Shown: positions 43,404 through 53,721, counted from the stretch's first letter. The stretch: 64,000 nucleotides of DNA from Pacificibacter marinus (GCF_018860505.1 NZ_JAHKPU010000030.1:1-64000), one strand, 5' to 3'. A program made the numbers and translations. The notes: generated by a model not told the origin, from the sequence alone.

Positions 43404-44315
43404 GTATTTCTGGGTCTCTAAGTCATTGGTCCCCCTTTTCGCCCAGGCAAACGCTGCCGGTGTAAGCACGTCAATTTTGCGTCGACTTTCACAAATTTCG
43501 GCAAACTAGACATGACTGAACAGACACAACGATTCGAGTCAACACACTGATTTTTAAGTGATTTACAGAATTTTTTTGTAAGTTTATTTTTCAAGAAGTG
43601 ACCGAGGGCGGGCACCCGCGACAACGGCACTACCATGTGCCATCCGCTGTCCTTGAGGCATGCAAAATCTACCTCTTGCCAATAGGCGAGAAGCTTAAGC
43701 CCCCCAGAACCAAGAGGACAAACATCCGATTGCGGAAAAACCGCGAAAAAATGTATATGAGAAACAAGATTTAGCATGTGCGGAAGCCCATCGAAAGTTG
43801 GTCGAAGGACCTCTGCTCAGTCGCGCGTTACTGAACCGAGGGATTGGAGCCCGCAATAGTCTGGGCGCCGCCTGGATTTTATATTTGGCGAACACCCCTA
43901 TATTTGACATAACTAGGCGCTATGCCGGGATCGAAGCCACGCTATCTTCACATCTATTCCACCAAATTCCAGTGGACCTGTAATTATTATAGAATATGGA
44001 TTCCTTTTAGTCGAATCAAATTCATAAAAATCGAATAAAAGATATAAACACTTGATTTTAGGTATATATTCTATTGTCTGCCGTCATTTCATCGTTGGAT
44101 ATGGGCTCAGATCATTTTGGATCAGCGCCCACCAGATGGAGCGGAGACAGTTGGAGATCTATAATCTGCGCCCATCGACACTAAGTCGCCTTCCATTCCT
44201 CTGAAATGTGCTGCGCTGCAAAAACACGATAGCAGGCATTGCTCGCAGGCAATAAAGACCGCAACTTCACAAGGGTGTGCTTATTCACTCCCACCTCAAA
44301 ACCGCGAGGCATTGG
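43404..44315. other. Gene-poor stretch after element 2 core
   Basis: About 900 bases with no supported gene. Short open frames on either strand lack ribosome sites and family features. AT-rich in 43980-44080. No shared repeats recognised. Confidence 0.5.
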
Positions 44316-44441
44316 ATGAAGCTTGAAAAATACTATCGGCCCAGACTGGCTGAAGCAGGATACGATCTCTTGGCCGTATTTAGTCGGTTCGAGTATGCAA
44401 TGAAGAAAGGCGGGGTTTCGGACATTGAAATGTTCGTTTGA
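44316..44441 (+). pseudogene. Truncated N-terminus of an unknown protein
   Basis: A 41-codon frame, MKLEKYYRPRLAEAGYDLLAVFSRFEYAMKKGGV..., protein-like in composition but ending abruptly. The FSRFEYAMK phrase looks like the start of a longer soluble protein. Likely a broken gene. Confidence 0.35.
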
Positions 44442-45306
44442 TCAAGCCACTACGTCAAGCCTCATCCTCGCGAATGGCCGAACCAATGATTTCCATCCGT
44501 CGATCTTTCCCAATTGGTATGCTGGCCAGAGGCTTGCTCCAACCAGCAGGGATCGTCGTCATATCGAACGTCTGCCCGACCTAGGCATCCTGTCACTCGT
44601 CGTCGGCGCGTTGGCGATTACCCTCACCGTTTGTGCCGGTAATCGCTTGAGATCAAAGACGGGATCAAGCAACGTCGCAACGCAGCTTATTTTACACCGT
44701 CACCAGCTTTTGAGCATAACTCGAAGAGATCTGAACGTGCGACAAAAAACTCCAGAGGAAATCGAAGCAATGGCTTTGGAAAAACCTTCTTCGGCCCCGG
44801 TGGTTTCGGAGCAAAGACTGTTTGGGGTCGATGACAGAGACCGTTTCTATTTAAACATCTTGCGTGTCAGACAATTTGACAGGCGTAAATACTGCCTCCT
44901 GACCCACCACGACCGTATAGCCGACATGACCCTTTCCATGAGATTTCCGCGCAAGCGGAAGGAGGCTGGGGTCATCAGCTTTAAGATTTCGTTAGAAGGG
45001 GTAAACCGCTATCAGGGCGAAACTATTTTGCGTTGAGTTCTTAGACCTACATAGGCAACCCCACCCCAATCGCGAATTCGACCGGTGGAATTTCAAAGTA
45101 GACAATCATGATGTATCCTTCGAACGCTACTCAATGGGGCGCATTTACACGATACTACTTCCCGTAGCCGAGCTTTGGAAATTCGCGAGAGATTGGGGGA
45201 TTTCTTCAAATATGACTTTGCAGGGTGAGGCGCATGAGGACTTGGGAAATATGGTGCTCATGGACTCTGAGAGGGGCTATAGGGCCCTTGTAGATTGCTG
45301 GCGCTA
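44425..45306 (+). pseudogene. Frameshifted remnant of an unknown gene
   Basis: One frame ends ...KEAGVISFKISLEGVNRYQGETIL near 45036. A second frame continues CVEFLDLHRQPHPNREFDRW...SFERYSMGRIYTILLPVAELWKFARDWG to a stop at 45306. Read together they look like one continuous protein interrupted by a frameshift near 45030. No family recognised, and the 5' part is doubtful. Confidence 0.3.
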
Positions 45307-45391
45307 AAACGATATCTGACACATTTGGATCAGGCGTGATTACCAGAACATCGCGCAACGCACGCGCGATCCATCAGGCAATAGAACTGGT

Positions 45392-45580
45392 TCACCCCGC
45401 GCTTTTCTGCGCGGCGATGGCATCTGCTATGATCTGATAGGCCGTATCGTAATCTACACCAGCGCTCTCGGCGCATTGCTCTACCGTGCCACCATGGGCA
45501 TAATTATCGAGCACGCCACGTATCGTTTCGCGATCCACGCCCTTCATGACTTTATCGTTTCTATCGGCGGCATCATTCAT
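45392..45580 (-). CDS. Small protein of unknown function
   Basis: 62 aa, MNDAADRNDKVMKGVDRETIRGVLDNYAHGG..., helical, with a segment (TVEQCAESAGVDYDTAYQIIADAI) resembling a helix-turn-helix. A weak AGG precedes the start. Divergent from the TPR gene, so a small regulator of it is conceivable but unproven. Confidence 0.45.
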   Translation of the reverse strand: MNDAADRNDKVMKGVDRETIRGVLDNYAHGGTVEQCAESAGVDYDTAYQIIADAIAAQKSAG

Positions 45581-45684
45581 GGAACCTCACTTTTCTGGAC
45601 CATCATAATGCTCTACTCTAGGCTGCCAACGAGAACTGTCGACCATTTTTCTATTTCGGCTAATTGGTGTAGAGGTATCATGCC

Positions 45685-46260
45685 ATGAGTTTCCATCAGT
45701 CAGGAATTTATACTTTGGCGCATGAAATTGAACCCACGCTACAATTTCTTCGCGACGAGATCACCAAAATAGCTCATCTCGCCGCGCAAGAACCAGAAAA
45801 CAGATTACGCCAGCATGATCTGTTTCACGGCATCAACAAACTCGGCAAAGCGCTTTTGGAAACAAACCGTCTTGACGAGGCGCTGCGAACCTATCTTGAG
45901 GCAAGCGATTTGGCGAAAGGTCATTTAAAACAAGAGCCTGAAAGCGAGCATTGGCGCGGATTTCTCAGTGTTAGCTATGATCGTATCGGCACCATTTTGT
46001 TCAAACAAGGCCTGTATGAAGAAGCTTTGCAGTCCCATCGTGACTGCCTTGCGGTCCAGGAACGCCTTGAAAACAGAACGCCAAGAACCACTGTTGGGCA
46101 AAAAAATATAGCCCGCAGCCACGACAAAATCGGTGCTGCGTTGGTCCAATTAGGCCGCAATAAGGAGGGTCTGAAGGCGCAAAGTGAAGCGCATGCCATT
46201 CGCGAACGCCTCCCCGAAATAGAACGCGAAAGCCGTGAGTGGCGAGATGGGTATTTTTAG
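45685..46260 (+). CDS. Tetratricopeptide-repeat protein
   Basis: A 191-aa cytoplasmic protein made of about four TPR-like helix pairs: LGKALLETNRLDEALRTYLEASDLAK, YDRIGTILFKQGLYEEALQSHRDCLAV and HDKIGAALVQLGRNKEGLKAQSEAHAI show the canonical W/L-G-Y-A-P spacing. TPRs mediate protein-protein contacts. No enzymatic domain; no clear operon partner, so the bound partner is unknown. Confidence 0.8.
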   Translation: MSFHQSGIYTLAHEIEPTLQFLRDEITKIAHLAAQEPENRLRQHDLFHGINKLGKALLETNRLDEALRTYLEASDLAKGHLKQEPESEHWRGFLSVSYDRIGTILFKQGLYEEALQSHRDCLAVQERLENRTPRTTVGQKNIARSHDKIGAALVQLGRNKEGLKAQSEAHAIRERLPEIERESREWRDGYF

Positions 46261-46806
46261 CTCTATCAAGCCAGCCAGCGCACCACCAAACCAACTATGA
46301 ATGTCCGAACCTTCAGCTTCGACATGAATAGTTCGCACTTGCAGCTAAAGTCCGGTATCCGCGCTTGATGTCGATCGACGTGATCGGCATTAAGCCGCCG
46401 TTCACTTAGCCAGTCGCGCTGCAGCGCATATTCACCAAATCCTGCGCATCGCCGCCCTCTAGGCACAATGACACTTCACGCGTTTTGGCCAAATGCCAGT
46501 CACCCGACGCCTCAATTCTCTTTCAAAGTGATTTGCACGATGGCCGCTATGCTTTCTTTTAGTGCCGCTTCGCTCTGCATCCATGCGGTGGGCTCGATGG
46601 ATAACCCCGCAAACTCTCGTTATGAATGAGGGAAGTTTGCTCAATTGACCTGCCCACCGATCATACCCGTATTTCAGCTTTGAGTCAGTGAATAGTCCCT
46701 TGTTATCAAATATCAGAGGGCTGAAATTGCATATCTTCTGGCGTTTAGGCTTATTTGAAGGGCCACATACTTTGGCTTCATTTAAATAAGACTCAAAGGA
46801 ACTATC
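46261..46806. other. Gene-free stretch with degenerate repeat-like sequence
   Basis: About 545 bases without a supported gene. Composition resembles the dispersed intergenic repeats elsewhere in the window, but no close copy was identified. A promoter for the small exported protein is presumably near its 3' end. Confidence 0.4.
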
Positions 46807-46986
46807 ATGCTTCACGCCCTTCGCAACACCGCAATCATTCTCTGTGCATTAACTGCGACATCAGCTTCGGCCAAACCGGCTGGCCCGCTGGCACTCGGCT
46901 TGGGTGCAATCATTGCTGTTGGAGCGGTCCATTCCGGCGCGCCAGAAACATCGCCCTTGCTGCAAGTTCCATCAGGTGCAAAATAA
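46807..46986 (+). CDS. Very small exported protein
   Basis: 59 aa. A signal peptide (LRNTAIILCALTATSASA) is followed by a Gly/Ala-rich hydrophobic segment (AGPLALGLGAIIAVGAV) and a short tail. AAGGAA precedes the ATG. No family recognised. It could be a small envelope protein. Confidence 0.5.
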   Translation: MLHALRNTAIILCALTATSASAKPAGPLALGLGAIIAVGAVHSGAPETSPLLQVPSGAK

Positions 46987-47012
46987 AGAGCGCCGGACTA
47001 GGTTAAAAGATC

Positions 47013-47246
47013 TCATAAAGTTAGGTGGCTTTGAATCGCCGTAATGATGTTCAACCTGCTAAGAATACGCCAGTCTGGTCGCTTGACCGCAACAGCACCC
47101 CATGCGGTTGCAGCTAAATAACTCACTTGGGCCGCCATATCATTGGTCCGGCGGGGCAGCAATTCTAACCCTCGAAGTCTGCAATGAGGACGAAGCGAGC
47201 TTTCGCTGCGGCTTAACCAATGGCCGCTTATGGTAACTTCGGACAT
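47013..47246 (-). CDS. Doubtful small ORF with strong ribosome site
   Basis: 77 aa (MSEVTISGHWLSRSESS...). GGAAGGAGC lies six bases before the ATG, the main argument for reality. The composition is Arg/Ser/Leu-rich without family features, so it may be a decayed gene or chance. Confidence 0.25.
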   Translation of the reverse strand: MSEVTISGHWLSRSESSLRPHCRLRGLELLPRRTNDMAAQVSYLAATAWGAVAVKRPDWRILSRLNIITAIQSHLTL

Positions 47247-47402
47247 GGATGCTCCTTCCTTTTATGCTGGCTTTAACACCCACCACCTTGGCACATTGCA
47301 ATGCCATCAAGAGGGGCCTCCACGCCATCAACAAAGCCTGTTACTCCATAACAAGCACGCCTCATCGCATTTTGGGCGTGTTAAACAACGAAAGAAATTA
47401 AA

Positions 47403-47744
47403 ATGAAAACCTATCAAAAATTTACTTTTATCGCCACAACGCTGGGCGTTTTTTTAGCTCCAGTGGTCGCCAGCGCAATGGCCTGTCAGAGCTGCAGCAG
47501 AGGTGAATGTCAGCAGTTGGCGGATAAGTATAACCTCGGCTATATGAGTTTTGATGGCCCGGGAACTTGCACCTATGCACATGGCGGCTCCGGCTCTGAC
47601 ACCGCAGCAGTTGCTATCGATTTTGAGGATGCGGTCAAAAAAAGCGAAGCCATAAGTAGGAAAACTGGACAAACCGTTTCCAGCGAAAAGCTTATGAAGA
47701 AAGAGCCAAGCAGCGCATCAAAAGCGTTACCTGTGACGAAATAG
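47403..47744 (+). CDS. Small exported Cys-rich protein
   Basis: A 113-aa protein with a signal peptide ending in VVASAMA. The mature part begins CQSCSRGECQQLADKYNLGYMSFDGPGTCTYA, with four cysteines probably in two disulfides, followed by a charged helical tail. Followed by a terminator-like hairpin at 47800. Function unknown. Confidence 0.6.
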   Translation: MKTYQKFTFIATTLGVFLAPVVASAMACQSCSRGECQQLADKYNLGYMSFDGPGTCTYAHGGSGSDTAAVAIDFEDAVKKSEAISRKTGQTVSSEKLMKKEPSSASKALPVTK

Positions 47745-47799
47745 ATATTGCGATAAATACTCGCTTAAGGCCGTTGAAGACCAAGCCTTTGATTGCCCC

Positions 47800-47844
47800 A
47801 CACCCCGGAATAGAATTCTAAAATACTATACCGGGGTGGTTTTG
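47800..47844 (+). terminator. Terminator-like hairpin
   Basis: CACCCCGG pairs perfectly with CCGGGGTG across a 22-base loop and is followed by GTTTTG. It lies about 55 bases after the Cys-rich protein gene. The remainder to 48169 holds no gene. Confidence 0.5.
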
Positions 47845-48169
47845 CACATAATCCGAGAGGTGCTCCCTAAAACCCTCCTTTTTGGCACGACCATAAAACG
47901 CTTCGACTGATGCTGCCATAGATCCCGTTCAAAACCCAAGTGGTTGTTGAACGTTTTTGTCGCTACCATGACAGCAGACTTTCGCTGCATTTGCCAAGGA
48001 GCACAAAACGTTTCTTTGCCCTGAACGTGCGTTTTTTTCGGCAGCTTAGCCGAGCTTGAACCATCCCTGAAACGGCAATGCATTGACCATTTGATCGCCG
48101 CCATTTTTCCATCTTTGCGAAACCGTAGACAAACCCAAAAACGTCACGAGCGAACACGCGCCATTCTGT

Positions 48170-48976
48170 TTATGTCTGGGATGCAGGTTTGGACTTGGTG
48201 ATGTCATAGATAAGGGGCTGGATGGATACGGGACCGGCGGCGACGAAGGTGCTCTTTTTTCCAGAGGTGGCTGCATACGACACTGACACATTGGCAGCTT
48301 CGCAAAGCGCGATGCCGCCTGCGACATCCCAATATCCGACGTTTCCTTCGGCATAGCCTGCCAATTCTCCCGAGGCCACGAGAGCAAGGGACGTCGCACA
48401 AGAACCAAGTGTTAGACTGCTTAAGCCTTGTGACCGCAGTTGCGCCTCAATCAACTCTCTTCGGCTTGGAGGCCAATGTTCATTGTAACCTATTCCAAAG
48501 ACCTTCGATGCACCGCAAGCATCGCCCCGACATCGCCCGGAATCTTTTAGTCCAAAACCCTGACCACCAAGAAGACAACGGTTCAACATTGGGATCGAGA
48601 CCGACCCAAAGATTGGGTGACCGTTTTCAATATAGGCAATGGAAATTGCCCAAAGCGGCAGACCTGACAAGAAGTTGCTGGTCCCATCGATCGGATCAAC
48701 AAGCCAATAGGACTGCCCTTCTCGTCCACCAAATTCTTCACCCACAACAAGATCATCCGGGAAACTCTTGGCAATTTCCAATCTGATGCAGCGTTCAACG
48801 GCACGGTCTGCGTCGGTGACAAAATCAGTGAGAGACTTGTGTTCGAGGATCAATGCGTCTCGGCGCACAAAGAACTCACGCGCGACGATCTCTGCCTGTG
48901 CGGCAATTTCTACCAAGGTATCAAAGCGCTTCCGGTGTTCTTGCGGTGTTGTTGGGGAATCCGTAGGCGGCGTCAT
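48170..48976 (-). CDS. Inositol-monophosphatase-family phosphatase
   Basis: A 268-aa member of the SuhB/IMPase fold. Metal-binding motifs are GEEFGG, WLVDPIDGTSNF and WDVAGG in correct order. It dephosphorylates inositol phosphate or related sugar/polyol phosphates using Mg2+. ATG 48976 overlaps the stop of the upstream GDPD gene (ATGA). Last gene of the ABC-GDPD-IMPase operon. Coupling to a phosphodiesterase suggests that it acts on the phosphate that enzyme releases. Confidence 0.88.
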   Translation of the reverse strand: MTPPTDSPTTPQEHRKRFDTLVEIAAQAEIVAREFFVRRDALILEHKSLTDFVTDADRAVERCIRLEIAKSFPDDLVVGEEFGGREGQSYWLVDPIDGTSNFLSGLPLWAISIAYIENGHPIFGSVSIPMLNRCLLGGQGFGLKDSGRCRGDACGASKVFGIGYNEHWPPSRRELIEAQLRSQGLSSLTLGSCATSLALVASGELAGYAEGNVGYWDVAGGIALCEAANVSVSYAATSGKKSTFVAAGPVSIQPLIYDITKSKPASQT

Positions 48977-49926
48977 GTATGTTCCAATCGAAAGCCGTTT
49001 TGACGCAGCCATTCCAAAAGGAATTCGGGTTCATCCGTTTGGATAACGCTGGCACCATGGGCAATCCAGAACGAATAGACACTGTCTGGAGAAATGCGCG
49101 CAAGTTGGCAATTTCGTCCACCATTCCATTGCGTTCCCGGTATCGCGGGGTCGACATAGAGTGTGTTGATGAACTGTCTTACATTGTGCGCTTCGGCAAT
49201 GCGACGGGCATCGATAGAAAACAGAGAACCACCGTCCGGTGTGATGCCTAACCGGTCCAACCCGACAAAGCCTTTGGGTCCAAGAGGCAGTTCAACCACA
49301 CATTCGACGCAAGAGATCGGCAGATCTTCACAGACCGTTTGCAGCGCATCTATCCCGTCGATCTGATCTATCAAAATGGGAATGAAATCGATTGGATGTG
49401 TCAAACCTGCGAGAATATCGCCCACTTTAGCAATCTGTGCCGCTCCTCGCGCATTGGTTTTGACGGTGACTTGCTCGGTTACACCCGCGTCATGCGCAAT
49501 CTTGGCGATATCGGGGATGGCCTCGATGCCGGTTTTGCACTCAACATTGATCATCATCTGGGGCCCAAGTGCCAAAAATGCCTCCTCCAGAGTGGGCACG
49601 TGAGTTTCGAACGGCTCTCCCGTGCCGGGGTGGATCAAGCTAAGTGCCTGCAGGTCGGTATAAGTATGATTCGCGACCGCACCGCGCCCAGTGGTCGTTC
49701 TGTTCAGCGTGTCATCGTGTATGACCACAGCCGTTCCGTCCGCAGTGAAGTGGACATCGACCTCGACCATGTCGCAGCCCAAGCGGCGTGCGCGTTCGAT
49801 CGCAGGCAGGGAATTCTCCGCTTCGATGACATGATTGTCTTTGATGAAGGCGCCCCGATGGGCCGTGACAAAAATTTCGCCCCGAAATCCTGCGAGATCG
49901 CGAAACCGAGTAGACGTAGATACCAT
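48973..49926 (-). CDS. Glycerophosphodiester phosphodiesterase
   Basis: A 317-aa GDPD-family enzyme without a signal peptide, so cytoplasmic. Catalytic motifs: AHRGAF, EAENSLPA, MVEVDVHFT and VIHDDTLNRTTTG. It hydrolyses glycerophosphodiesters to glycerol 3-phosphate and an alcohol, or to glycerol and a phosphate ester. It sits 10 bases after the permease gene and overlaps the phosphatase gene. The context suggests that it processes what the ABC importer brings in. Confidence 0.9.
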   Translation of the reverse strand: MVSTSTRFRDLAGFRGEIFVTAHRGAFIKDNHVIEAENSLPAIERARRLGCDMVEVDVHFTADGTAVVIHDDTLNRTTTGRGAVANHTYTDLQALSLIHPGTGEPFETHVPTLEEAFLALGPQMMINVECKTGIEAIPDIAKIAHDAGVTEQVTVKTNARGAAQIAKVGDILAGLTHPIDFIPILIDQIDGIDALQTVCEDLPISCVECVVELPLGPKGFVGLDRLGITPDGGSLFSIDARRIAEAHNVRQFINTLYVDPAIPGTQWNGGRNCQLARISPDSVYSFWIAHGASVIQTDEPEFLLEWLRQNGFRLEHT

Positions 49927-49936
49927 TGTTTAATCC

Positions 49937-51631
49937 TTAACGGCCTGACGATTTGCCAAGACCATAACGGTCGGCAATCGAAATAATGACATATGAAAAG
50001 ACCATGATCAGTGTCATGTAGACGAGATTGATGGCGGCTTGCTCTGGGTTTGCTGAGCGTGCGCCCTCGAACAGGGCGATAGATAGCGGCTTATTGTTCA
50101 CATTAAACAGAAAGGCGGACATCGTATATTCGCTGAGAATCGTATTGATGTTCAGGCCTGCAACCAAAACGATGATAGGGGCGATTGCGGGCAATGTGAC
50201 CCGCATAAACCTATAGAGCGGCGGTGCGCCAAGTGCTTGTGCGGCTTCCAGCTGAAACGGATCCAACGCATAAAATGCCGCACGCAAGAAGCGGATCATC
50301 AATGGAATTACGACGATCGCGTAGCCGATGGGCAATATCCAATAACTGCCTAAAAGGGTTTGGTTGCCGATAAGCAAGTTTGGTGTTGCAAAGGTGACAA
50401 TCAACCCGATTGCGATAAAGGGAACCGGCAATGTCCACGGCAGCATGAACGTCAGATCCAGCGCCGTCGTCAGTTTGTTGCGGTGACGGTTGGCAAGGAT
50501 GACAACAAACAGGCTAACAAGCAATGCCATAGCAACCGCAGTTCCCCCCATGAATAAACTGTTTTTCAAAGGTGTGAAGGCTTCGCCCCCAGACAAGACG
50601 GCTGCATAGTTTTTCAACGACAGGCTAGAGGGTATCACTTCAGACATGATCGATTTTGCTGGCGCGAAAGAGAACAAGACGACGAGGGCAACGGGCAAAA
50701 GTTGCAACGCCGCGATCAGATAAGCAAAGCCATGGGTGAGTGTGTTCGTGACAGGGTTGCTCAACCTGATCCGCTGGATCGCGACAGGTGTTTTTGCCCC
50801 TCCACTATAGCTGCCGCGTTTTTCAATGCGTTGCAGTAAAAGAACACACAAAATAACCGCAACGCCCAAAAGAACAGACAGCATCGCTGCCATATCCGGC
50901 CGGCGCAGACTATTCAACGTCAGGATAAGCTCGGCGATCATGTCAAACCGTTGACCGCCCACGACTGCGGGAATTGCAAAAGAACCCAACGATTCATAAG
51001 TTACGAGAAGCGATGCCGCGAAGATCGTGGGCAACAACAATGGCAGGACAACACTTCTGAAAGCCCGCAGGTTGCTGGCCCCAAGGCTTCGTGCCGCCTC
51101 AATCACCGAATAATCCACGCGCCGGATAGCCGCGCGCAAGAAAAGGTAATGAAAGCTGGTCAATAAAAACGTGTGGGCGACAACGACTGCAAAGACGCCG
51201 CTGAACCAATCATTGGGCAACGCGGGAAAGATGGACTGAATTGCGCGAGTCACGACACCAGTTTGACCATAGGTGAAATTATATCCCGTCGCAGCCACGA
51301 CAGAGCCAAAAATGAGCGGCATCGCATAAGCAAATTTGAGGAACCTCCGCCCTTTTATGTCCAAGTATTCCAATGCGGCGACTTCAAAAATCCCAATAAT
51401 ATTAACGGTTAGAACGCTCAGGGCGCTCACAATCAACGTATTGCGAATGGCGTTACTGACCCTGCCCGAGGCTGCCAATTCCTGTGCCGCACCAAAATTA
51501 AGCCCGCTGCCGTCGACAAAGGCTTGTGTTAGAACAGAATAGATAGGCGCGACGATAAAGCTCACCGCAACCCAGAGGATCAGGGCGATTCCGATGTAGT
51601 AAAGACCCTTTTGAAACTGCAGACCCGTCAT
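49937..51631 (-). CDS. ABC transporter permease, fused double-domain (FbpB/ThiP-like)
   Basis: A 564-aa inner-membrane protein with about twelve membrane helices in two halves. Each half has an EAA-like loop (YSVIEAARSLGASNLRAFRSVVLPLL and FQLEAAQALGAPPLYRFMRVTLPAI). The fused arrangement is typical of Fe(III)/thiamine/2-aminoethylphosphonate/hexose-phosphate importers. Its ATG overlaps the ATPase stop. Serves with the ATPase and binding protein upstream. Confidence 0.9.
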   Translation of the reverse strand: MTGLQFQKGLYYIGIALILWVAVSFIVAPIYSVLTQAFVDGSGLNFGAAQELAASGRVSNAIRNTLIVSALSVLTVNIIGIFEVAALEYLDIKGRRFLKFAYAMPLIFGSVVAATGYNFTYGQTGVVTRAIQSIFPALPNDWFSGVFAVVVAHTFLLTSFHYLFLRAAIRRVDYSVIEAARSLGASNLRAFRSVVLPLLLPTIFAASLLVTYESLGSFAIPAVVGGQRFDMIAELILTLNSLRRPDMAAMLSVLLGVAVILCVLLLQRIEKRGSYSGGAKTPVAIQRIRLSNPVTNTLTHGFAYLIAALQLLPVALVVLFSFAPAKSIMSEVIPSSLSLKNYAAVLSGGEAFTPLKNSLFMGGTAVAMALLVSLFVVILANRHRNKLTTALDLTFMLPWTLPVPFIAIGLIVTFATPNLLIGNQTLLGSYWILPIGYAIVVIPLMIRFLRAAFYALDPFQLEAAQALGAPPLYRFMRVTLPAIAPIIVLVAGLNINTILSEYTMSAFLFNVNNKPLSIALFEGARSANPEQAAINLVYMTLIMVFSYVIISIADRYGLGKSSGR

Positions 51632-52626
51632 TGTATAAGCCCCCCTTTTTTAAAGCAGAGGATTTTTTTACGGTCGATGTTCAGCCTCACCTCTTGACCG
51701 AGCGCGAGGCCATGGAGGGCATCAGAGCCAACGGCAGAGAAGTGCAGCAGTTCATCTTGAAACCGAACTTCGATGGCGCTGATTGGCCCAAGGAAATCGA
51801 TGTCTGTGATCGTGGCGGCGTGCTCTCCATCTTTGGCCAGAGCGATTTCTTCAGGGCGAATATAGGCGAGTGTTGCAGCATCAATCCCTAGCGCCGCTTT
51901 CGTTTTGATCTCCAATTTGTTCGACGCGCCGATAAACTCACAGACAAACGGTGTGGCCGGTTTTGAATAGAGATCTTTTGATGTCCCAATCTGATCGGCA
52001 ACGCCATTGTTGAACACTAACAAACGATCAGACATGGACAGCGCTTCTTCTTGATCGTGTGTGACGAAGATGGCCGTAAAACCCAGTTCTCTTTGCAGAC
52101 GTTTTATCTCTTTGCGCATATCGTCGCGCACACGCGCGTCGAGGTTTGACAACGGCTCATCAAACAAAAGCACTTGAGTTCCCATGACCAAAGAGCGTGC
52201 GATGGCAACACGTTGCTGTTGTCCGCCAGAAAGCGCCTCGGGCTTTTTGTCGGCATGTTTTAAAATGCCGGTGGCATCAAGCATACGATCAACACTGGTC
52301 TTGATCTCGGCACCTTTCTTCTTGGCGACCTTTAAACCAAATGACACGTTATCCCTCACGCTCATATGCGCAAACAGAGCGTAATTCTGAAACACGATGC
52401 CAACGTTGCGTTGCTCTGCGGGTTGGCGGGTTACATCCGTGCCATCCAACAAAATCTGCCCCGATGTGACAGGCACAAACCCTGCGATTGCGCGTAGAAC
52501 GGTCGTCTTACCACAGCCCGATGGACCGAGCAGGGTAAAGAATTCCCCGCGTGCGATATCGACATTCAGATCAGGCACGACTTCGGTTTGTCCATAACAG
52601 ATATTTAGGTTTCGGATGGAAATCAT
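51628..52626 (-). CDS. ABC transporter ATP-binding protein
   Basis: About 332 aa. Walker A GPSGCGKT, Q-loop FQNYALF, signature ALSGGQQQRVAIAR and Walker B VLLFDEPLSNLD are all intact. A C-terminal TOBE-type domain follows (YIRPEEIALAKDG). The ATG at 52626 (MISIRNLNICYG) is preferred over 52689. Belongs to the PotA/FbpC/AfuC class. Energises import with the 49937 permease. Confidence 0.92.
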   Translation of the reverse strand: MISIRNLNICYGQTEVVPDLNVDIARGEFFTLLGPSGCGKTTVLRAIAGFVPVTSGQILLDGTDVTRQPAEQRNVGIVFQNYALFAHMSVRDNVSFGLKVAKKKGAEIKTSVDRMLDATGILKHADKKPEALSGGQQQRVAIARSLVMGTQVLLFDEPLSNLDARVRDDMRKEIKRLQRELGFTAIFVTHDQEEALSMSDRLLVFNNGVADQIGTSKDLYSKPATPFVCEFIGASNKLEIKTKAALGIDAATLAYIRPEEIALAKDGEHAATITDIDFLGPISAIEVRFQDELLHFSAVGSDALHGLALGQEVRLNIDRKKILCFKKGGLIQ

Positions 52627-52707
52627 GAGACACCCCGTTTCATGTGAGAAAAAGGCCAACCGCACCGGGACAATGATGCGGTCGGCCAAAGAGAGCGAAG
52701 AGTGTTA

Positions 52708-53721
52708 TTATTTTATCTCAAGTTCGATGCGTTGCATCCAACCATCGATCTTTGGCGCAACGTCATCCCAATCAATATCTTGGGGTGAAACAAGAGTTGC
52801 GTTAGCTTGCACCTCCATGGGTGAGCCTGCAACTGCCTCTGGATGAACCGGAACCTGCCCAAATTCTTCAGCGTAGGCGATCATGAATTCTGGTGAGCCA
52901 AACCAGTCAACAAAAGCCTTCGCTGCATCAAGTTGGTCTGTGCCGTCAATTATGGCAATCCCTTCCGAGATAAAGGGTGTGCCACCTTCTGTGTCCACGA
53001 TCGTCGCAGTGTAGCCGACATCTGCTGCTTGACGGCCAACGCCACCAAACCAATTAAGATCGATCACTGCGTCGCCGTTAACGAAGGCTGCAGTTTTGGC
53101 GTCACCGCTTTCTACAACAATCGCGTTGTCATACAGATCTTGCATGAACGTCCAGCCCTCATCAGAGATATCGCCGTTTTCGTCGGCAAAGCGAACGAGG
53201 ATGCCGACCAGATAGGATTTCGTCGTCTGCCACGCAGAAGACCCGATGACGTATTTTCCAGAAAATTCAGGTTTGGTCAGATCGAGCCAGCTTGTGGGGG
53301 CCCCTGCTGCGTCCATCGCGTCTGCGTTGTAGGCTAGGACAATCGGTGTCTGCCAAAACTTGTAGACCATGTTATCCACGTCATCGCGGTAGACAGCGGG
53401 CAGACCCTGTGCCCAGGCCGGCTCATAGGCTTGAAACATACTTTCAGTTTTAAGTGACGCCATGGCGGCATCAATCAGACCAAAAACGACATCGGCTTGC
53501 GGGTTGGCTTTTTCCGCTAAAATGCGGTCAAACAATTCGCCCCCGCCTGCGGATAGAATTTCGATCTCATGACCCGCTGCGGCGGCTTGCTCTGTGATCC
53601 ATATCCCCCGTTCTTCGCCTTGTGGCGTGTAAACAGTGATTGGCTCAGCGACTGCAGCGGTTGTTGCACCCAGCGCTACCAGAGTGGTGAACGCGACTAC
53701 CCTGCATTTGGTATTCATCAT
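52708..53721 (-). CDS. ABC transporter periplasmic substrate-binding protein
   Basis: A 337-aa exported protein (signal peptide ending TTAAVAEP). The mature fold is of the Fe(III)/AfuA/phosphonate-binding class: ITVYTPQGEERGIWI, SAGGGELFDRILAEKANPQADVVFGL, WLDLTKPEFSGKYVIG. It lacks the paired tyrosines typical of ferric-binding proteins, so an organic (perhaps phosphorylated) ligand is plausible. First gene of the operon, with the divergent ROK regulator upstream. Confidence 0.88.
   Translation of the reverse strand: MMNTKCRVVAFTTLVALGATTAAVAEPITVYTPQGEERGIWITEQAAAAGHEIEILSAGGGELFDRILAEKANPQADVVFGLIDAAMASLKTESMFQAYEPAWAQGLPAVYRDDVDNMVYKFWQTPIVLAYNADAMDAAGAPTSWLDLTKPEFSGKYVIGSSAWQTTKSYLVGILVRFADENGDISDEGWTFMQDLYDNAIVVESGDAKTAAFVNGDAVIDLNWFGGVGRQAADVGYTATIVDTEGGTPFISEGIAIIDGTDQLDAAKAFVDWFGSPEFMIAYAEEFGQVPVHPEAVAGSPMEVQANATLVSPQDIDWDDVAPKIDGWMQRIELEIK

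Noticed and set aside
43418-43777. Minus-strand open frame of 119 codons
   Set aside because: No ribosome site, Cys/Leu-rich random-looking composition and no neighbours to support it.
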